From positions 4,769,501 through 4,833,500 of the forward strand of contig NZ_JBANRJ010000001.1 of assembly GCF_037154075.1 (NCBI RefSeq): DNA of 64,000 nt. The letters run 5' to 3'. The DNA is from Sphingobium aromaticiconvertens. Lineage in GTDB: Bacteria > Pseudomonadota > Alphaproteobacteria > Sphingomonadales > Sphingomonadaceae. Positions 17,899 to 26,379 of this stretch are shown here, in pieces (position 1 is the stretch's first letter; every line of letters begins with the position of its first letter). A program made the position numbers and the translations under genes. A model generated the notes under the pieces. It made no database searches, was not told the origin of the DNA, and saw nothing but the letters and a program-made list of their open reading frames with translations.

Positions 17899-18753
17899 TT
17901 GACCATTTCGGCCTTCGCCCTTCCCATGTTGCTGACCAGCATGCAGGCAACGTCCTTGGCTTCGCCCGTTCCGGCAACCGCACAGCAGCCGGTCCCTTCG
18001 GCGGCAGCTCCCGCCGCCGCCGCGCCGCCGCCCGCGACAGCCGAGCCGGCGACGCCCTCCCCGCCCAATGCAGGGAGCGAGGCCATCGTTGTGACGGCGG
18101 GAGACCGTTCCACGCGAGTCGATCCGTTCGAGTCCGTGAACGTTCAGGCCTTCGACGCAGTCCAGTCGGTCGACAAGGCCGTCACCGGCCCGGTCGCCAT
18201 GAAATATAAGAAATCGGTGCCCGGCCCCGTGCGAAGCGGCGTGCGAAACTTCCTCAGCAACCTTCAGGAACCCGTCATCTTTCTGAACTACCTGTTGCAA
18301 TTGAAACCCGGCAAGGCGGCAGAGACAGCCGGGCGCTTCGGCATCAACTCCACGCTTGGATTTGTCGGACTGTTCGACACCGCGAAGAAAAAACCATTCC
18401 ATTTGCCACGTCGAAATAATGGCTTCGGGTACACTTTGGGCTATTATGGCGTAAAGCCCGGACCCTATCTGTATCTGCCCTTGATCGGTCCCACGACCCT
18501 GCGCGACGTCACCGGGCGCCTCGTAGATTTGTCGGTATTGCCCTATGCCGTCGGTACGCCATTCAGCGAACCTCTCTATGCCATTCCGACCACCACTGTA
18601 CGACTGCTCGACGAGCGCGCCGAAGCCGACGATGATATTCAGACATTACGCGACGGGGACGAAGACCCTTATACGGCGGGCAAGAAAAATTACCTGCGAA
18701 CGCGTCAGGCGGAGATCGATGCGTTGCATGGCAAACGCAAAACACCGGAATAG
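17899..18753 (+). CDS. mlaA: MlaA/VacJ family protein
   Basis: MlaA removes misplaced phospholipids from the outer leaflet of the outer membrane with the Mla pathway. This 284-aa protein has the hallmark core DPFESVNVQAFDAVQSVDKA, then FLSNLQEPVIFLNYLLQ, AGRFGINSTLGFVGLFD and GPYLYLPLIGPTTLRD. The N-terminus is a signal peptide followed by a 40-residue Ala/Pro linker. There is no cysteine near the cleavage site, so it is not a classic lipoprotein. The TTG start at 17899 is forced by an in-frame stop just upstream and has AGGAAG nearby. No mlaFEDCB genes are in the window. Confidence 0.88.
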   Translation: MTISAFALPMLLTSMQATSLASPVPATAQQPVPSAAAPAAAAPPPATAEPATPSPPNAGSEAIVVTAGDRSTRVDPFESVNVQAFDAVQSVDKAVTGPVAMKYKKSVPGPVRSGVRNFLSNLQEPVIFLNYLLQLKPGKAAETAGRFGINSTLGFVGLFDTAKKKPFHLPRRNNGFGYTLGYYGVKPGPYLYLPLIGPTTLRDVTGRLVDLSVLPYAVGTPFSEPLYAIPTTTVRLLDERAEADDDIQTLRDGDEDPYTAGKKNYLRTRQAEIDALHGKRKTPE

Positions 18754-18829
18754 GGGATGGAAACGCAGTTCGGCGCAGCCAATCACCCGACGACTCGGAA
18801 ATGCGTTAAACCAAAAACTTAGGATGGTT

Positions 18830-18848
18830 GATCCGATGCAATCGGATC
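18830..18848. repeat. Small perfect inverted repeat after polA
   Basis: GATCCGAT and ATCGGATC flank GCA, 11 bp beyond the polA stop and between convergent genes. There is no T-tract, so it is a weak hairpin or mRNA-end structure rather than a proven terminator. Confidence 0.4.
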
Positions 18849-18858
18849 GCAATTCGCT

Positions 18859-21648
18859 TTAGTGCGCCGCACCCCAGCTTGGCCCCGTCCCGATTTCCAC
18901 GCCTAGCGGCACCGAGAGTTTCACGATCGGTTCGGCGGCGGTTTCCATGACATGGCGAATGACCGCACTGGCGGCTTCGATGTCGCTCTGCGGCACTTCA
19001 AATACCAGTTCGTCATGGACCTGCAGGAGCATTTTCACATCGGGCAGGCCTGCGCCGAGCAGGGCTGGCCCCATGCGGGCCATGGCGCGCTTGATAATGT
19101 CCGCGCTGGTGCCCTGAATCGGCGCGTTGATCGCGGCGCGTTCGGCTCCCTGGCGTTCATGCTGGATGGATGCGCGGATGCGGGGGAACCAGGTTTTACG
19201 ACCGAACAGCGTTTCGGTGTAACCGTTGGCGCGGGCCTTCTCCAGCGTCTCGTTGATATAGACGCTGATGCCGGGGAAGCGCTCATAATAGCGGGAGATC
19301 ATCTCCTGTGCTTCGTCCGCGCCAATCTCCAGACGGCCCGCCAGACCCCAGCGGGAAATGCCATAGAGGATCGCGAAATTGATCGTTTTGGCCCGTCCGC
19401 GCGTGTCGCGATTGACCTCCCCGAACAATTGCTGCGCGGTGGCGGCGTGAATATCCTCGCCCGCGAGGAAGGCGTCGCGCAGGCCGGGGACGTCAGCGAT
19501 GTGTGCGGCGAGGCGCAATTCGATCTGGCTATAGTCCGCCGCGAGGATGACATTGCCCGGCTCGGCGACGAAGGCGTGGCGGATCTGACGCCCGACTTCG
19601 GTGCGGATCGGGATATTCTGAAGATTGGGATCAGTTGAGGAGAGGCGACCCGTCTGCGCGCCCGAGAGCGAGTAGCTGGTGTGGACGCGGCCGGTGTCCT
19701 TGTTAATCTGTTGCTGGAGCGCGTCGGTATAGGTGGAGCGCAACTTTGAGAGTTGCCGCCAGTCGAGCACCTTGCCTGCAATCTCGACGCCCTGCGCCTT
19801 CAATTGCTCCAGCACGGTGACGTCGGTGGAATAGGCGCCGGACTTGCCCTTCTTGCCACCCTTCAGCCCCATTTTTTCGAACAGGATCGCGCCCAGTTGC
19901 TGGGTCGAGCCAATCGCAAAGGGCTGGTCCGCGAGGGCGTGTATTTCGGTTTCCAGCGCGGCAATACCCGCGCTGAACTCGGCGGACAGACGCGAGAGGT
20001 GATCGCGGTCTACCTTGATGCCCGCATGTTCCATCTTCGCGATCACCGGGACCAGCGGGCGGTCGACCAGTTCATAGACGCGGGTGGCTCCTTCTGCGGC
20101 GACGCGCAGCTTGTAGAGTTTCCACAGGCGCAGGGTGACGTCCGCGTCCTCCGCCGCATATTCGGTCGCCCGGTCGAGCGGCACTTCGGCGAAGGTGATC
20201 TGCTTCTTGCCGGTGCCGACCACATCCTTGAAGGCGATGCAGATGTGATCGAGGTGAACCTTCGCCGCCTCGTCCATGCCATGACCGGCAAGGCTTTGCC
20301 CGGCGTCGAGGTCAAAGCTCATGACGATCGTATCGTCGAAGGGGGTGATCGAGACACCATGACGGGCCAGCACCGTCATGTCATATTTGAGATTCTGGCC
20401 GACCTTGAGGACGCCGTCATCCTCCAGCAACGGCTTGAGCTTCGCAAGAACGAGATCCTTGGGAAGCTGTGGCGGCTTTTCGGCGAACATGTCGGTGCCG
20501 CCATGCCCCACCGGAATATAGCAGGCCCGGTTGGGGCCGACCGCCAGACTGATGCCGACGAGGGCGCAGGATACACAATCGAGCATGTCGGTTTCGGTAT
20601 CGACCGCGACCACGCCCTCGGCACGGGCGGCGGCGACCCAGCGGTCGAGCGCCTCCTCCGTCACGACGGTTTCGTAGAGGCTGCGGTCGATAGGCGGCGC
20701 CACTTCCGCCACCGGCGCTGCGGGTGCGGGGCGAGCCTCCGTCATTGCTGCGGAGGTCGCGGCTACGGCCACCGCTGCCGTGGAAACGCCCAGCCGGGTC
20801 AGCAGCGATTTGAAACCATGATGTTCCAGGAAGGTCTGGAGCGGCTCGGGCGGAATGCCCTTGAGGCTGAGATCCTCCAGCGGCTCGGGCAGGTCCATCG
20901 TGTCGTAGAGTGCGACCAGCCGCCGCGACAGCCGCGCCATCTCCGCATGGGCGATCAGATTTTCCTGCATCTTCGATTTTTTCATGATCGGCGCGGCGGT
21001 CAGCACGCTTTCCAGATCGCCATATTCGGTGATGAGTTTGGATGCGGTCTTGGGACCGATGCCCGGCACGCCCGGCACATTGTCGACGCTGTCGCCCATC
21101 AGCGCGAGGACGTCGCCCAATTGTTCGGGGCGAACGCCAAACTTGCCCATCACATAGTCAGGGCCGCGCCGCTCATTCTTCATCGTGTCGTACATGTCGA
21201 CGCCGGGCTGGATGAGCTGCATCAAATCCTTGTCGGAACTGACGATGGTGACGTGCCAGCCGGCGCGAATGGCGGCCTGCGTATAGCTGGCGATCAGATC
21301 GTCCGCCTCGAACCCCGCTTCCTCGATACAGGGGAGCGAGAAGGCGCGGGTCGCGTCACGGATCATCGGAAATTGCGGGACCAGATCTTCGGGCGCGGGT
21401 GGGCGCTGCGCCTTATACTGGTCGTACATGTCGTTGCGGAACGTATGCGACCCCTTGTCCAGAATCACGGCCATGTGCGTCGGGCCTTCGGCCTTGCCCA
21501 ATTCCTCGGCCAGTTTCCACAGCATCGTCGTATAACCATAGACCGCACCGACCGGCTGGCCATGCCGGTTGGTGAGCGGCGGAAGCTGATGATAGGCGCG
21601 GAAGATATAGCCGCTGCCGTCGACGAGGTAGAGGTGATTCTGTGTCAT
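18859..21648 (-). CDS. polA: DNA polymerase I
   Basis: This 929-aa repair and Okazaki-fragment polymerase has all three domains. The 5' nuclease (residues 1-290) shows LVDGSGYIFRAYH and ALMGDSVDNVPGVPGIGPKTA. The 3'-5' proofreading domain keeps the exo I acids (VVAVDTETDML). The polymerase domain shows motif A (LAADYSQIELRLAAH), motif B (RAKTINFAILYG) and motif C (QVHDELVFEVP). Length and order are normal. It is divergent from the ArsR gene, so its promoter lies in 21649-21749. Confidence 0.97.
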   Translation of the reverse strand: MTQNHLYLVDGSGYIFRAYHQLPPLTNRHGQPVGAVYGYTTMLWKLAEELGKAEGPTHMAVILDKGSHTFRNDMYDQYKAQRPPAPEDLVPQFPMIRDATRAFSLPCIEEAGFEADDLIASYTQAAIRAGWHVTIVSSDKDLMQLIQPGVDMYDTMKNERRGPDYVMGKFGVRPEQLGDVLALMGDSVDNVPGVPGIGPKTASKLITEYGDLESVLTAAPIMKKSKMQENLIAHAEMARLSRRLVALYDTMDLPEPLEDLSLKGIPPEPLQTFLEHHGFKSLLTRLGVSTAAVAVAATSAAMTEARPAPAAPVAEVAPPIDRSLYETVVTEEALDRWVAAARAEGVVAVDTETDMLDCVSCALVGISLAVGPNRACYIPVGHGGTDMFAEKPPQLPKDLVLAKLKPLLEDDGVLKVGQNLKYDMTVLARHGVSITPFDDTIVMSFDLDAGQSLAGHGMDEAAKVHLDHICIAFKDVVGTGKKQITFAEVPLDRATEYAAEDADVTLRLWKLYKLRVAAEGATRVYELVDRPLVPVIAKMEHAGIKVDRDHLSRLSAEFSAGIAALETEIHALADQPFAIGSTQQLGAILFEKMGLKGGKKGKSGAYSTDVTVLEQLKAQGVEIAGKVLDWRQLSKLRSTYTDALQQQINKDTGRVHTSYSLSGAQTGRLSSTDPNLQNIPIRTEVGRQIRHAFVAEPGNVILAADYSQIELRLAAHIADVPGLRDAFLAGEDIHAATAQQLFGEVNRDTRGRAKTINFAILYGISRWGLAGRLEIGADEAQEMISRYYERFPGISVYINETLEKARANGYTETLFGRKTWFPRIRASIQHERQGAERAAINAPIQGTSADIIKRAMARMGPALLGAGLPDVKMLLQVHDELVFEVPQSDIEAASAVIRHVMETAAEPIVKLSVPLGVEIGTGPSWGAAH

Positions 21649-21749
21649 GGCATTGGCGAATAGCGCGTTGCACGCCCGTGCTCCATAGCCGCCATTGCTT
21701 TATATTCATATTTAGCTATATAGTTATTCAGCAATATAAGGATCAGGCC

Positions 21750-22088
21750 ATGCAGGCTGCGTCACTCGATCAGGTCTTTGCCGCGCTGGCGGACCCCACA
21801 CGGCGGGCGATATTGTCGCGGCTGGCGGGAGGAGAAGCGAGCGTCAGCGACTTGGTTGCCCCGTTCTCGCTGAGCCAGCCGACCATCTCCAAACATCTTA
21901 AAGTATTGGAAAGCGCAGGACTGGTGACGCGCAGCCGGGATGCCCAGCGGCGCCCGGTGCGCCTGAATGCAGCGCCGCTGGAACAGGCCGCCGGATGGAT
22001 CGGCGACTATCGCCGCTTCTGGGAAGCCAGTTTCGACCGGCTGGAAGACTATGTGCAGACGTTAAGGCAAGAGGAGCAAAAATCATGA
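21750..22088 (+). CDS. ArsR family transcriptional regulator
   Basis: This 112-aa winged-helix regulator shows VFAALADPTRRAILSRLAGG and the recognition region FSLSQPTISKHLKVLESAGLV. It lacks the metal-binding Cys motif of ArsR/SmtB, so it belongs to the metal-free group often paired with AHSA1/SRPBCC proteins. The ATG is preceded by AAGGA with 7-base spacing. Its stop overlaps the next start (ATGA), which indicates translational coupling. The AT-rich upstream segment (about 21700-21745) is a likely autoregulated promoter. Confidence 0.9.
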   Translation: MQAASLDQVFAALADPTRRAILSRLAGGEASVSDLVAPFSLSQPTISKHLKVLESAGLVTRSRDAQRRPVRLNAAPLEQAAGWIGDYRRFWEASFDRLEDYVQTLRQEEQKS

Positions 22089-22561
22089 ATCAGGACGAAG
22101 AACGGCGTTCCATCACCGTCACGCGCGACTTCGACGCGCCGCCCTCTATCCTGTTCCGTGCCCATAGCGCGCCGGAACATGTACGCCGTTGGTTTGGCCC
22201 CAAGGGCTGGCCGCTGACATTGTGCGAGATGGATTTTCGCGTGGGTGGCAAGTGGCGCTTTGCGATGACCGGGCCGGACGGCAAGCAAAATCCGGCCTTT
22301 GGCGGGGAGTATCTGGACATCGTGCCCGATCAGCGGATCGTCTATGACAATGCGTTCGAACTGCCCGGCGCAGAGAAGATGGTGACAACCGTAACGTTCG
22401 AGCCGCTGCCGGGCGATCGCACGCGGCTGGTGGCGCGGACCGTGTTCGCCAATCTGGCGATGCACGCGACTCATGTCGGCGCGGGCATTGAATCCGGCAT
22501 CAATTCGGGTCTCGATCAGTTGGCCGATGTCGTCGCGGAACTGCGCGGCGCGCAAGGCTGA
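22085..22561 (+). CDS. SRPBCC (AHSA1-like) domain protein
   Basis: This 158-aa protein is a START-like/AHSA1 hydrophobic-pocket domain: VTRDFDAPPSILFRAHSAPEHV, RRWFGPKGWPLTLCEMDFRVGG, GEYLDIVPDQRIVY and a C-terminal helix. Such proteins bind small hydrophobic ligands or act as stress co-chaperones; the ligand here is unknown. It overlaps the ArsR gene by 4 bases, a common pair in which the regulator controls the SRPBCC protein. Confidence 0.88.
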   Translation: MNQDEERRSITVTRDFDAPPSILFRAHSAPEHVRRWFGPKGWPLTLCEMDFRVGGKWRFAMTGPDGKQNPAFGGEYLDIVPDQRIVYDNAFELPGAEKMVTTVTFEPLPGDRTRLVARTVFANLAMHATHVGAGIESGINSGLDQLADVVAELRGAQG

Positions 22562-22600
22562 TCCTGCCCGCGGGAAACGCGTGACGCTGGGCAGGATCGG

Positions 22601-23443
22601 GTGCATGCGATGGCCATGTGTCCGATCATGTCCCGCCTGTTGCCCGGATCGTTGCTCAGCGCCGGGTTGTTGCTCGCCCTGCTGCCAGCTACCGCGTGGG
22701 CGCAGGGCGAGCGGGATTTGTGCGCCGACCGGCCGGGACTGGGAACGCCCGCCTGTACGATGGAGCCGGGACGGGTCGTTCTTGAACTGGGCCTTGGCGA
22801 CTGGATGCGCGAGCGGGACGGTAGCATGCAGGTCGATACGATCATTGCGGGCGACGCGCTGGCGCGCCTTGGCCTGACCGAGCATCTGGAAGCGCAGATT
22901 GGCTGGACCGGCTATGGCTATGTCCGCACCCGTGATCGAACGACGGGCATGGTGGATCGGACAAGCGGTATGGGCGATGTGGCGTTGGCGCTGCGCCGCA
23001 ATCTCCAGAACCCCAATGGGTCGGGCGTGTCGATCGCGTTAATGCCCTGTGCAACGCTGCCAGTCGGTGGTCATGCGATCGGCGCCGGGGACTGGGCCGC
23101 GGGGCTGCTGGCGCCCGTCACAGTGGAACTGAACGCAGGCATGGGACTGGAACTTACGCCGGAGGTCGATGCGGCGGTGGATGAGGACGGATCGGGGCGT
23201 CACCTGGCTTATGGGTCGGTCGCGGGACTGACCTTCGATTTGTTCGACAGCCTATCGAGCGCCGCGGAATTCTCCGCCTTCCGCGACGAAGACCCATCGG
23301 GCCATGCGACACAGATGCTGGCCGGGCTATCCCTTGGCTGGCAACCGTCGGACGACCTGCAACTGGATATCGGCGCCAATCTGGGCCTCAACCATGACAG
23401 TCCCGACACCCAATTCTATATCGGGGTGGCGCAGCGATTTTGA
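22601..23443 (+). CDS. Outer-membrane transporter-like protein (MetA-pathway/phenol type)
   Basis: This 280-aa exported protein has a signal peptide (SRLLPGSLLSAGLLLALLPA, cleavage near AWAQ) followed by a mature part rich in alternating strands and Gly, ending in QFYIGVAQRF with a terminal Phe, as in outer-membrane beta-barrels. The ETxDxG-like arrangement and CADRPGLGTP start resemble the putative 'MetA-pathway of phenol degradation' transporter family. Substrate is unknown. GTG 22601 has AGGA upstream; ATG 22628 would give a tighter signal peptide. Confidence 0.65.
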   Translation: MHAMAMCPIMSRLLPGSLLSAGLLLALLPATAWAQGERDLCADRPGLGTPACTMEPGRVVLELGLGDWMRERDGSMQVDTIIAGDALARLGLTEHLEAQIGWTGYGYVRTRDRTTGMVDRTSGMGDVALALRRNLQNPNGSGVSIALMPCATLPVGGHAIGAGDWAAGLLAPVTVELNAGMGLELTPEVDAAVDEDGSGRHLAYGSVAGLTFDLFDSLSSAAEFSAFRDEDPSGHATQMLAGLSLGWQPSDDLQLDIGANLGLNHDSPDTQFYIGVAQRF

Positions 23444-23449
23444 CCCGCC

Positions 23450-24622
23450 TTAGCGCAGTTCATGGTTGGTCGCGACCGCCTTTGCCACCGCCTGCATCAG
23501 TTCCCAGCGCGAGGGAATGGGCAATGTCGTGCTGCCGATCATCACTGCCACCGCATAGCTGGTGCCGTCGGGCGCGGTCATGATGCCGATGTCATTATAG
23601 CCGGTCGAGCGGCCGTTCAGCTCCTGCCCCGTACCGGTCTTGTGCAGGTAACGCCAGCCGGCGGGCACGCCGCCCTTGATCCGCTGCGGCCCGGTCTTGG
23701 CCTCCTCCATCACCGACAACAGCAGCCGGGTGGAGTTGGGGGAGAGCATGTCGCCCTGCTTCAGCTTCGCCAGCGCGGCGACGATCGAGGCAGGGGCAGC
23801 GCCATCCGGCGGGCTGGCGAGATAATTGTTCAACGCCTTTTCCCGCACCGCCATCGGCAGCGCTGAGCGGGCGGCGTAGAAATTGCGGCCGATGGAATAA
23901 TCCTGCCGCCAGTCAAGACCGGCGGTCGTCGATTGCAGCAGACGCTCGCCGGGGCCAAAGCGGATATTGCTGATCATCCGCCGTGCCAGGAAACCGCGCA
24001 CCGCATCCGGCCCGCCCGACGCGCGCAACAGCGCGTCGTTGCAGGTATTGTCGCTCTTCGTCATCGCCCGGTACATCAGGTCGTCATAGGTCGTGGTCCA
24101 TCCGCTCGCGCCCACATTGGCGGCGCTGGGTTGATGGAACAGGGTCAGGTCGCGTTTTGTGATCGTGGTCGATCCGTTGAGGCTAAGTTTGCCCCGATCC
24201 ACCGCGTCGAGGAAGGTCATCGACACCCAAAGTTTCGACACGCTCTGCTGCGGGAAAAGGACGTCGCCATTATGGGCGACGGTCCATCCCGCACCGATCC
24301 GGCGCACAGCGATCCCCACGCGACCGTTGAAGTTGCGACCAAGCGACTGGATGAGGCTGACAAGCGCGGGCGGCGGCGCTTCCTGCTGGTTGATGTCCTG
24401 ATAGGGTCTGGGCGGGTTGGCGACCGGCCTGATCGGAAAGGTCGAGGTGGTCGGCTGGACGCGGCCCGATGGAGGACGGGCGCTGGCGGCGGCCGCACGC
24501 GGCGGCTCGGGCGCGCTGACGCAGGCGGACAGCGCCAGCATCAACAGGACCAGTCGAGCAGTGCCCCTGAATTCACCTCTGGATTCGGGGCGATATTTCT
24601 GCCCCCCTCGCTTCAAACGCAT
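23450..24622 (-). CDS. Class A beta-lactamase-like lipoprotein
   Basis: This 390-aa serine hydrolase has a lipoprotein signal (lipobox ALSAC) and a Pro/Ala-rich linker before the catalytic domain. All class A landmarks are present in order: SxxK (SVSK), SDN (KSDNTCNDALL), an acid exactly 36 residues after the SDN serine, equivalent to Glu166 (GERLLQ, ExxLQ in place of ExxLN), and KTG (HKTGTG). About 25 extra residues follow the omega-loop region. It is probably periplasmic and inner- or outer-membrane anchored, with hydrolysis of beta-lactams plausible but unproven. ATG 24622 gives the shortest sensible signal; a longer frame to 24760 exists. Confidence 0.85.
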   Translation of the reverse strand: MRLKRGGQKYRPESRGEFRGTARLVLLMLALSACVSAPEPPRAAAASARPPSGRVQPTTSTFPIRPVANPPRPYQDINQQEAPPPALVSLIQSLGRNFNGRVGIAVRRIGAGWTVAHNGDVLFPQQSVSKLWVSMTFLDAVDRGKLSLNGSTTITKRDLTLFHQPSAANVGASGWTTTYDDLMYRAMTKSDNTCNDALLRASGGPDAVRGFLARRMISNIRFGPGERLLQSTTAGLDWRQDYSIGRNFYAARSALPMAVREKALNNYLASPPDGAAPASIVAALAKLKQGDMLSPNSTRLLLSVMEEAKTGPQRIKGGVPAGWRYLHKTGTGQELNGRSTGYNDIGIMTAPDGTSYAVAVMIGSTTLPIPSRWELMQAVAKAVATNHELR

Positions 24623-24795
24623 GAATAACCCCGCAATAACCGCCATATAGGGCACGGCCACATGGCGGACACGCAACCCCGATGCGACGAATGATTCCAC
24701 ATTCACGATGTAAGGAGGCTGAACGCGGGAACCCGTCCGTCGCTTTTGCGGATCGCTCATTTGCTGTTCAGGGCAAATACCGCAATAGGCATCCC

Positions 24796-25650
24796 ATGCA
24801 GACCCCTTTCCTCAGGATGAGCCGCCGCGCGATGCTGGCTGTAATGGGTGGCAGCGCGACCGCGCTGGCCCTGCGCCCCTCCATCGCGCTGGCCGCACCC
24901 TTCGCCTCTCGCCGCATTGCCGTGACCGTGCGGGGAAGCGGGAAGGACGTGCTGCTGATCCCCGGCCTTGCCAGTGGTCCAGGCATCTGGAACGGGCAAC
25001 TGACCGCCCTGCCCGGCTATCGTTATCATCTGGTGCAGGTGCGCGGCTTTGCGCGGCTGGCACCGGAAGCTAACGCCAGCGGACCACTGATCGCGCCGCT
25101 GGTGGACGAGATTGCGCGCTATATCGACGCGGAGAGGCTGAAGCGCCCGGCAATCGTGGGCCATTCGATGGGCGGCACGCTGGCGATGATGCTGGGACTG
25201 CGCGGGATGGCGGGCCGCGTGATGGTAGTCGACATGCTGCCGGCGGGCGCGGGCATGGTCGGCGGCACGGCGCAGGGCATGGGCTATCTGGCTGATCAAC
25301 TGAGCAGCTATTTTACGGGTACGAAGGCGGGGCGCGGCTATCTGGCGCAGATTGTCGGGCAAGCGCCGGGCGCACAGGGCAGTGATCCCGATGTCGTCGC
25401 CAACGCATTGCGTGATCTGGCTAATATCGATCTGGGTCCACAATTGGGCAAGATGAACGCGCCGTTGAGCGTCGTCTATGCCGTGGGCGCGGACGCGGTA
25501 CAGGCGGCAGAGATCACGCGGCGATTTCGCGCGGCCTATGCGGCGAACAAGGGCGCGATGCTGACGGCGATCGGGCCGAGCGGGCATGTGGTGATGGCGG
25601 ACCAGCCTGCGCGGTTCAACGCGGCATTGCGGGACTTTCTCAAGGGTTGA
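24796..25650 (+). CDS. Exported alpha/beta hydrolase
   Basis: This 284-aa protein begins with a twin-arginine-like signal (MSRRAMLAVMGGSATALAL, inside the first 35 residues). The mature part is an alpha/beta hydrolase fold: VLLIPGLASGPGIW, the nucleophile elbow GHSMGG, and a catalytic His in GPSGHVVMADQP. Substrate is unknown; the pattern suits small ester or lactone hydrolysis in the periplasm. ATG 24796 is the best start; upstream in-frame residues have no signal character. It is divergent from the beta-lactamase gene, and the two starts are 173 bp apart. Confidence 0.83.
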   Translation: MQTPFLRMSRRAMLAVMGGSATALALRPSIALAAPFASRRIAVTVRGSGKDVLLIPGLASGPGIWNGQLTALPGYRYHLVQVRGFARLAPEANASGPLIAPLVDEIARYIDAERLKRPAIVGHSMGGTLAMMLGLRGMAGRVMVVDMLPAGAGMVGGTAQGMGYLADQLSSYFTGTKAGRGYLAQIVGQAPGAQGSDPDVVANALRDLANIDLGPQLGKMNAPLSVVYAVGADAVQAAEITRRFRAAYAANKGAMLTAIGPSGHVVMADQPARFNAALRDFLKG

Positions 25651-25702
25651 GATACGGAAGATGGCGGAACGCTGCCTGAAAACCACCATTTACGACGGCT
25701 TG

Positions 25703-25981
25703 TCAGTCGTCCTGTTTTTCCCGGATGACCTTAAGAGTACGGGGCTCAAGATCAACATCATAGCGAGGGCCGTTCCCCTTACGGGCGTCGTCAATCTCCC
25801 ACTTCGGCTCATGATACGGCCTGTCGTCGTCGAGTTCGATGCTGTCCCAACTGGTGTAGCCCAAGCTGTGAAGCTTTTTCTCAATCGCGATACGCTCGGC
25901 TCTGGTCGGAACCCGATCTTTGGCAAAAGCCGGGACAGAAGCCGTTACAGCCACCAGTGTTGCTACAACCAATATCTTCAT
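25703..25981 (-). CDS. PepSY-domain small secreted protein
   Basis: This 92-aa protein has a clean signal peptide (KILVVATLVAVTASVPAFA) followed by a short PepSY-like domain: RAERIAIEKKLHSLGYTSWDSIELDDD, shown in part, then KWEIDDARKGNGPRYDVDLEP and TLKVI. PepSY domains occur in periplasmic protease inhibitors and sensors. The start is firm because AGGGAGG stands just before ATG 25981. The same frame remains open upstream into an OmpA-domain remnant, but the strong ribosome-binding site and signal peptide argue for a separate gene. Confidence 0.8.
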   Translation of the reverse strand: MKILVVATLVAVTASVPAFAKDRVPTRAERIAIEKKLHSLGYTSWDSIELDDDRPYHEPKWEIDDARKGNGPRYDVDLEPRTLKVIREKQDD

Positions 25982-26340
25982 TAAGCCTCCCTTATCGCAC
26001 TTCCCACATAGCTCCTTTCGCCGGCCGCCACCAGAATGATTGGCCCGCACGTCAGGTGGAGGAGTCGGATGATCGGCCGTCTGCCGGTGGAACCAGTCCG
26101 CGACCGTCTTCGCCCGCGCTTCGGAAAGCTTCTGGTTATAGGAGTCGTCGCCCTTGCTGTCGGTATGGCCGATCACTTGGATCGCTCCGGAAGGACTCCG
26201 GCGGATCAGTTCTGCCGCCTTGCGCAGTTCCGCCCCGGCTGCTGGCATCAGCGCCGCTTCATCATATTCGAACAGGGTATAGGAAGGTAGATCGATGATG
26301 GTACCCGCTATTGGAGGGGCAAATGTCCCCCGACGATGGC
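25982..26340 (-). pseudogene. Remnant of an OmpA-domain gene
   Basis: The minus-strand frame encodes a recognisable OmpA C-terminal peptidoglycan-binding segment: GTIIDLPSYTLFEYDEAAL, then IQVIGHTDSKGDDSYNQKLS and EARAKTVADWF. There is no ATG, GTG or TTG in frame between the nadB stop and this domain, and the C-terminal third (the usual RG(Y/M)GE and NRRVE motifs) is missing. An ATG in another frame (MLVRELMVLRP) stops after 21 codons, as if a frameshift separated the N-terminus. The fragment reads in frame, without stop, into the PepSY gene. It is most likely decaying. Confidence 0.6.
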
Positions 26341-26379
26341 CGGGCGTAAAACCATCAATTCTCTGACCAGCATGAGGGT

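Noticed and set aside
19753..21663. 636-codon open frame on the plus strand opposite polA
   Set aside because: It mirrors the well-conserved polA codons; the product is His/Arg/Gln-rich with no domain. High GC creates long antisense frames.
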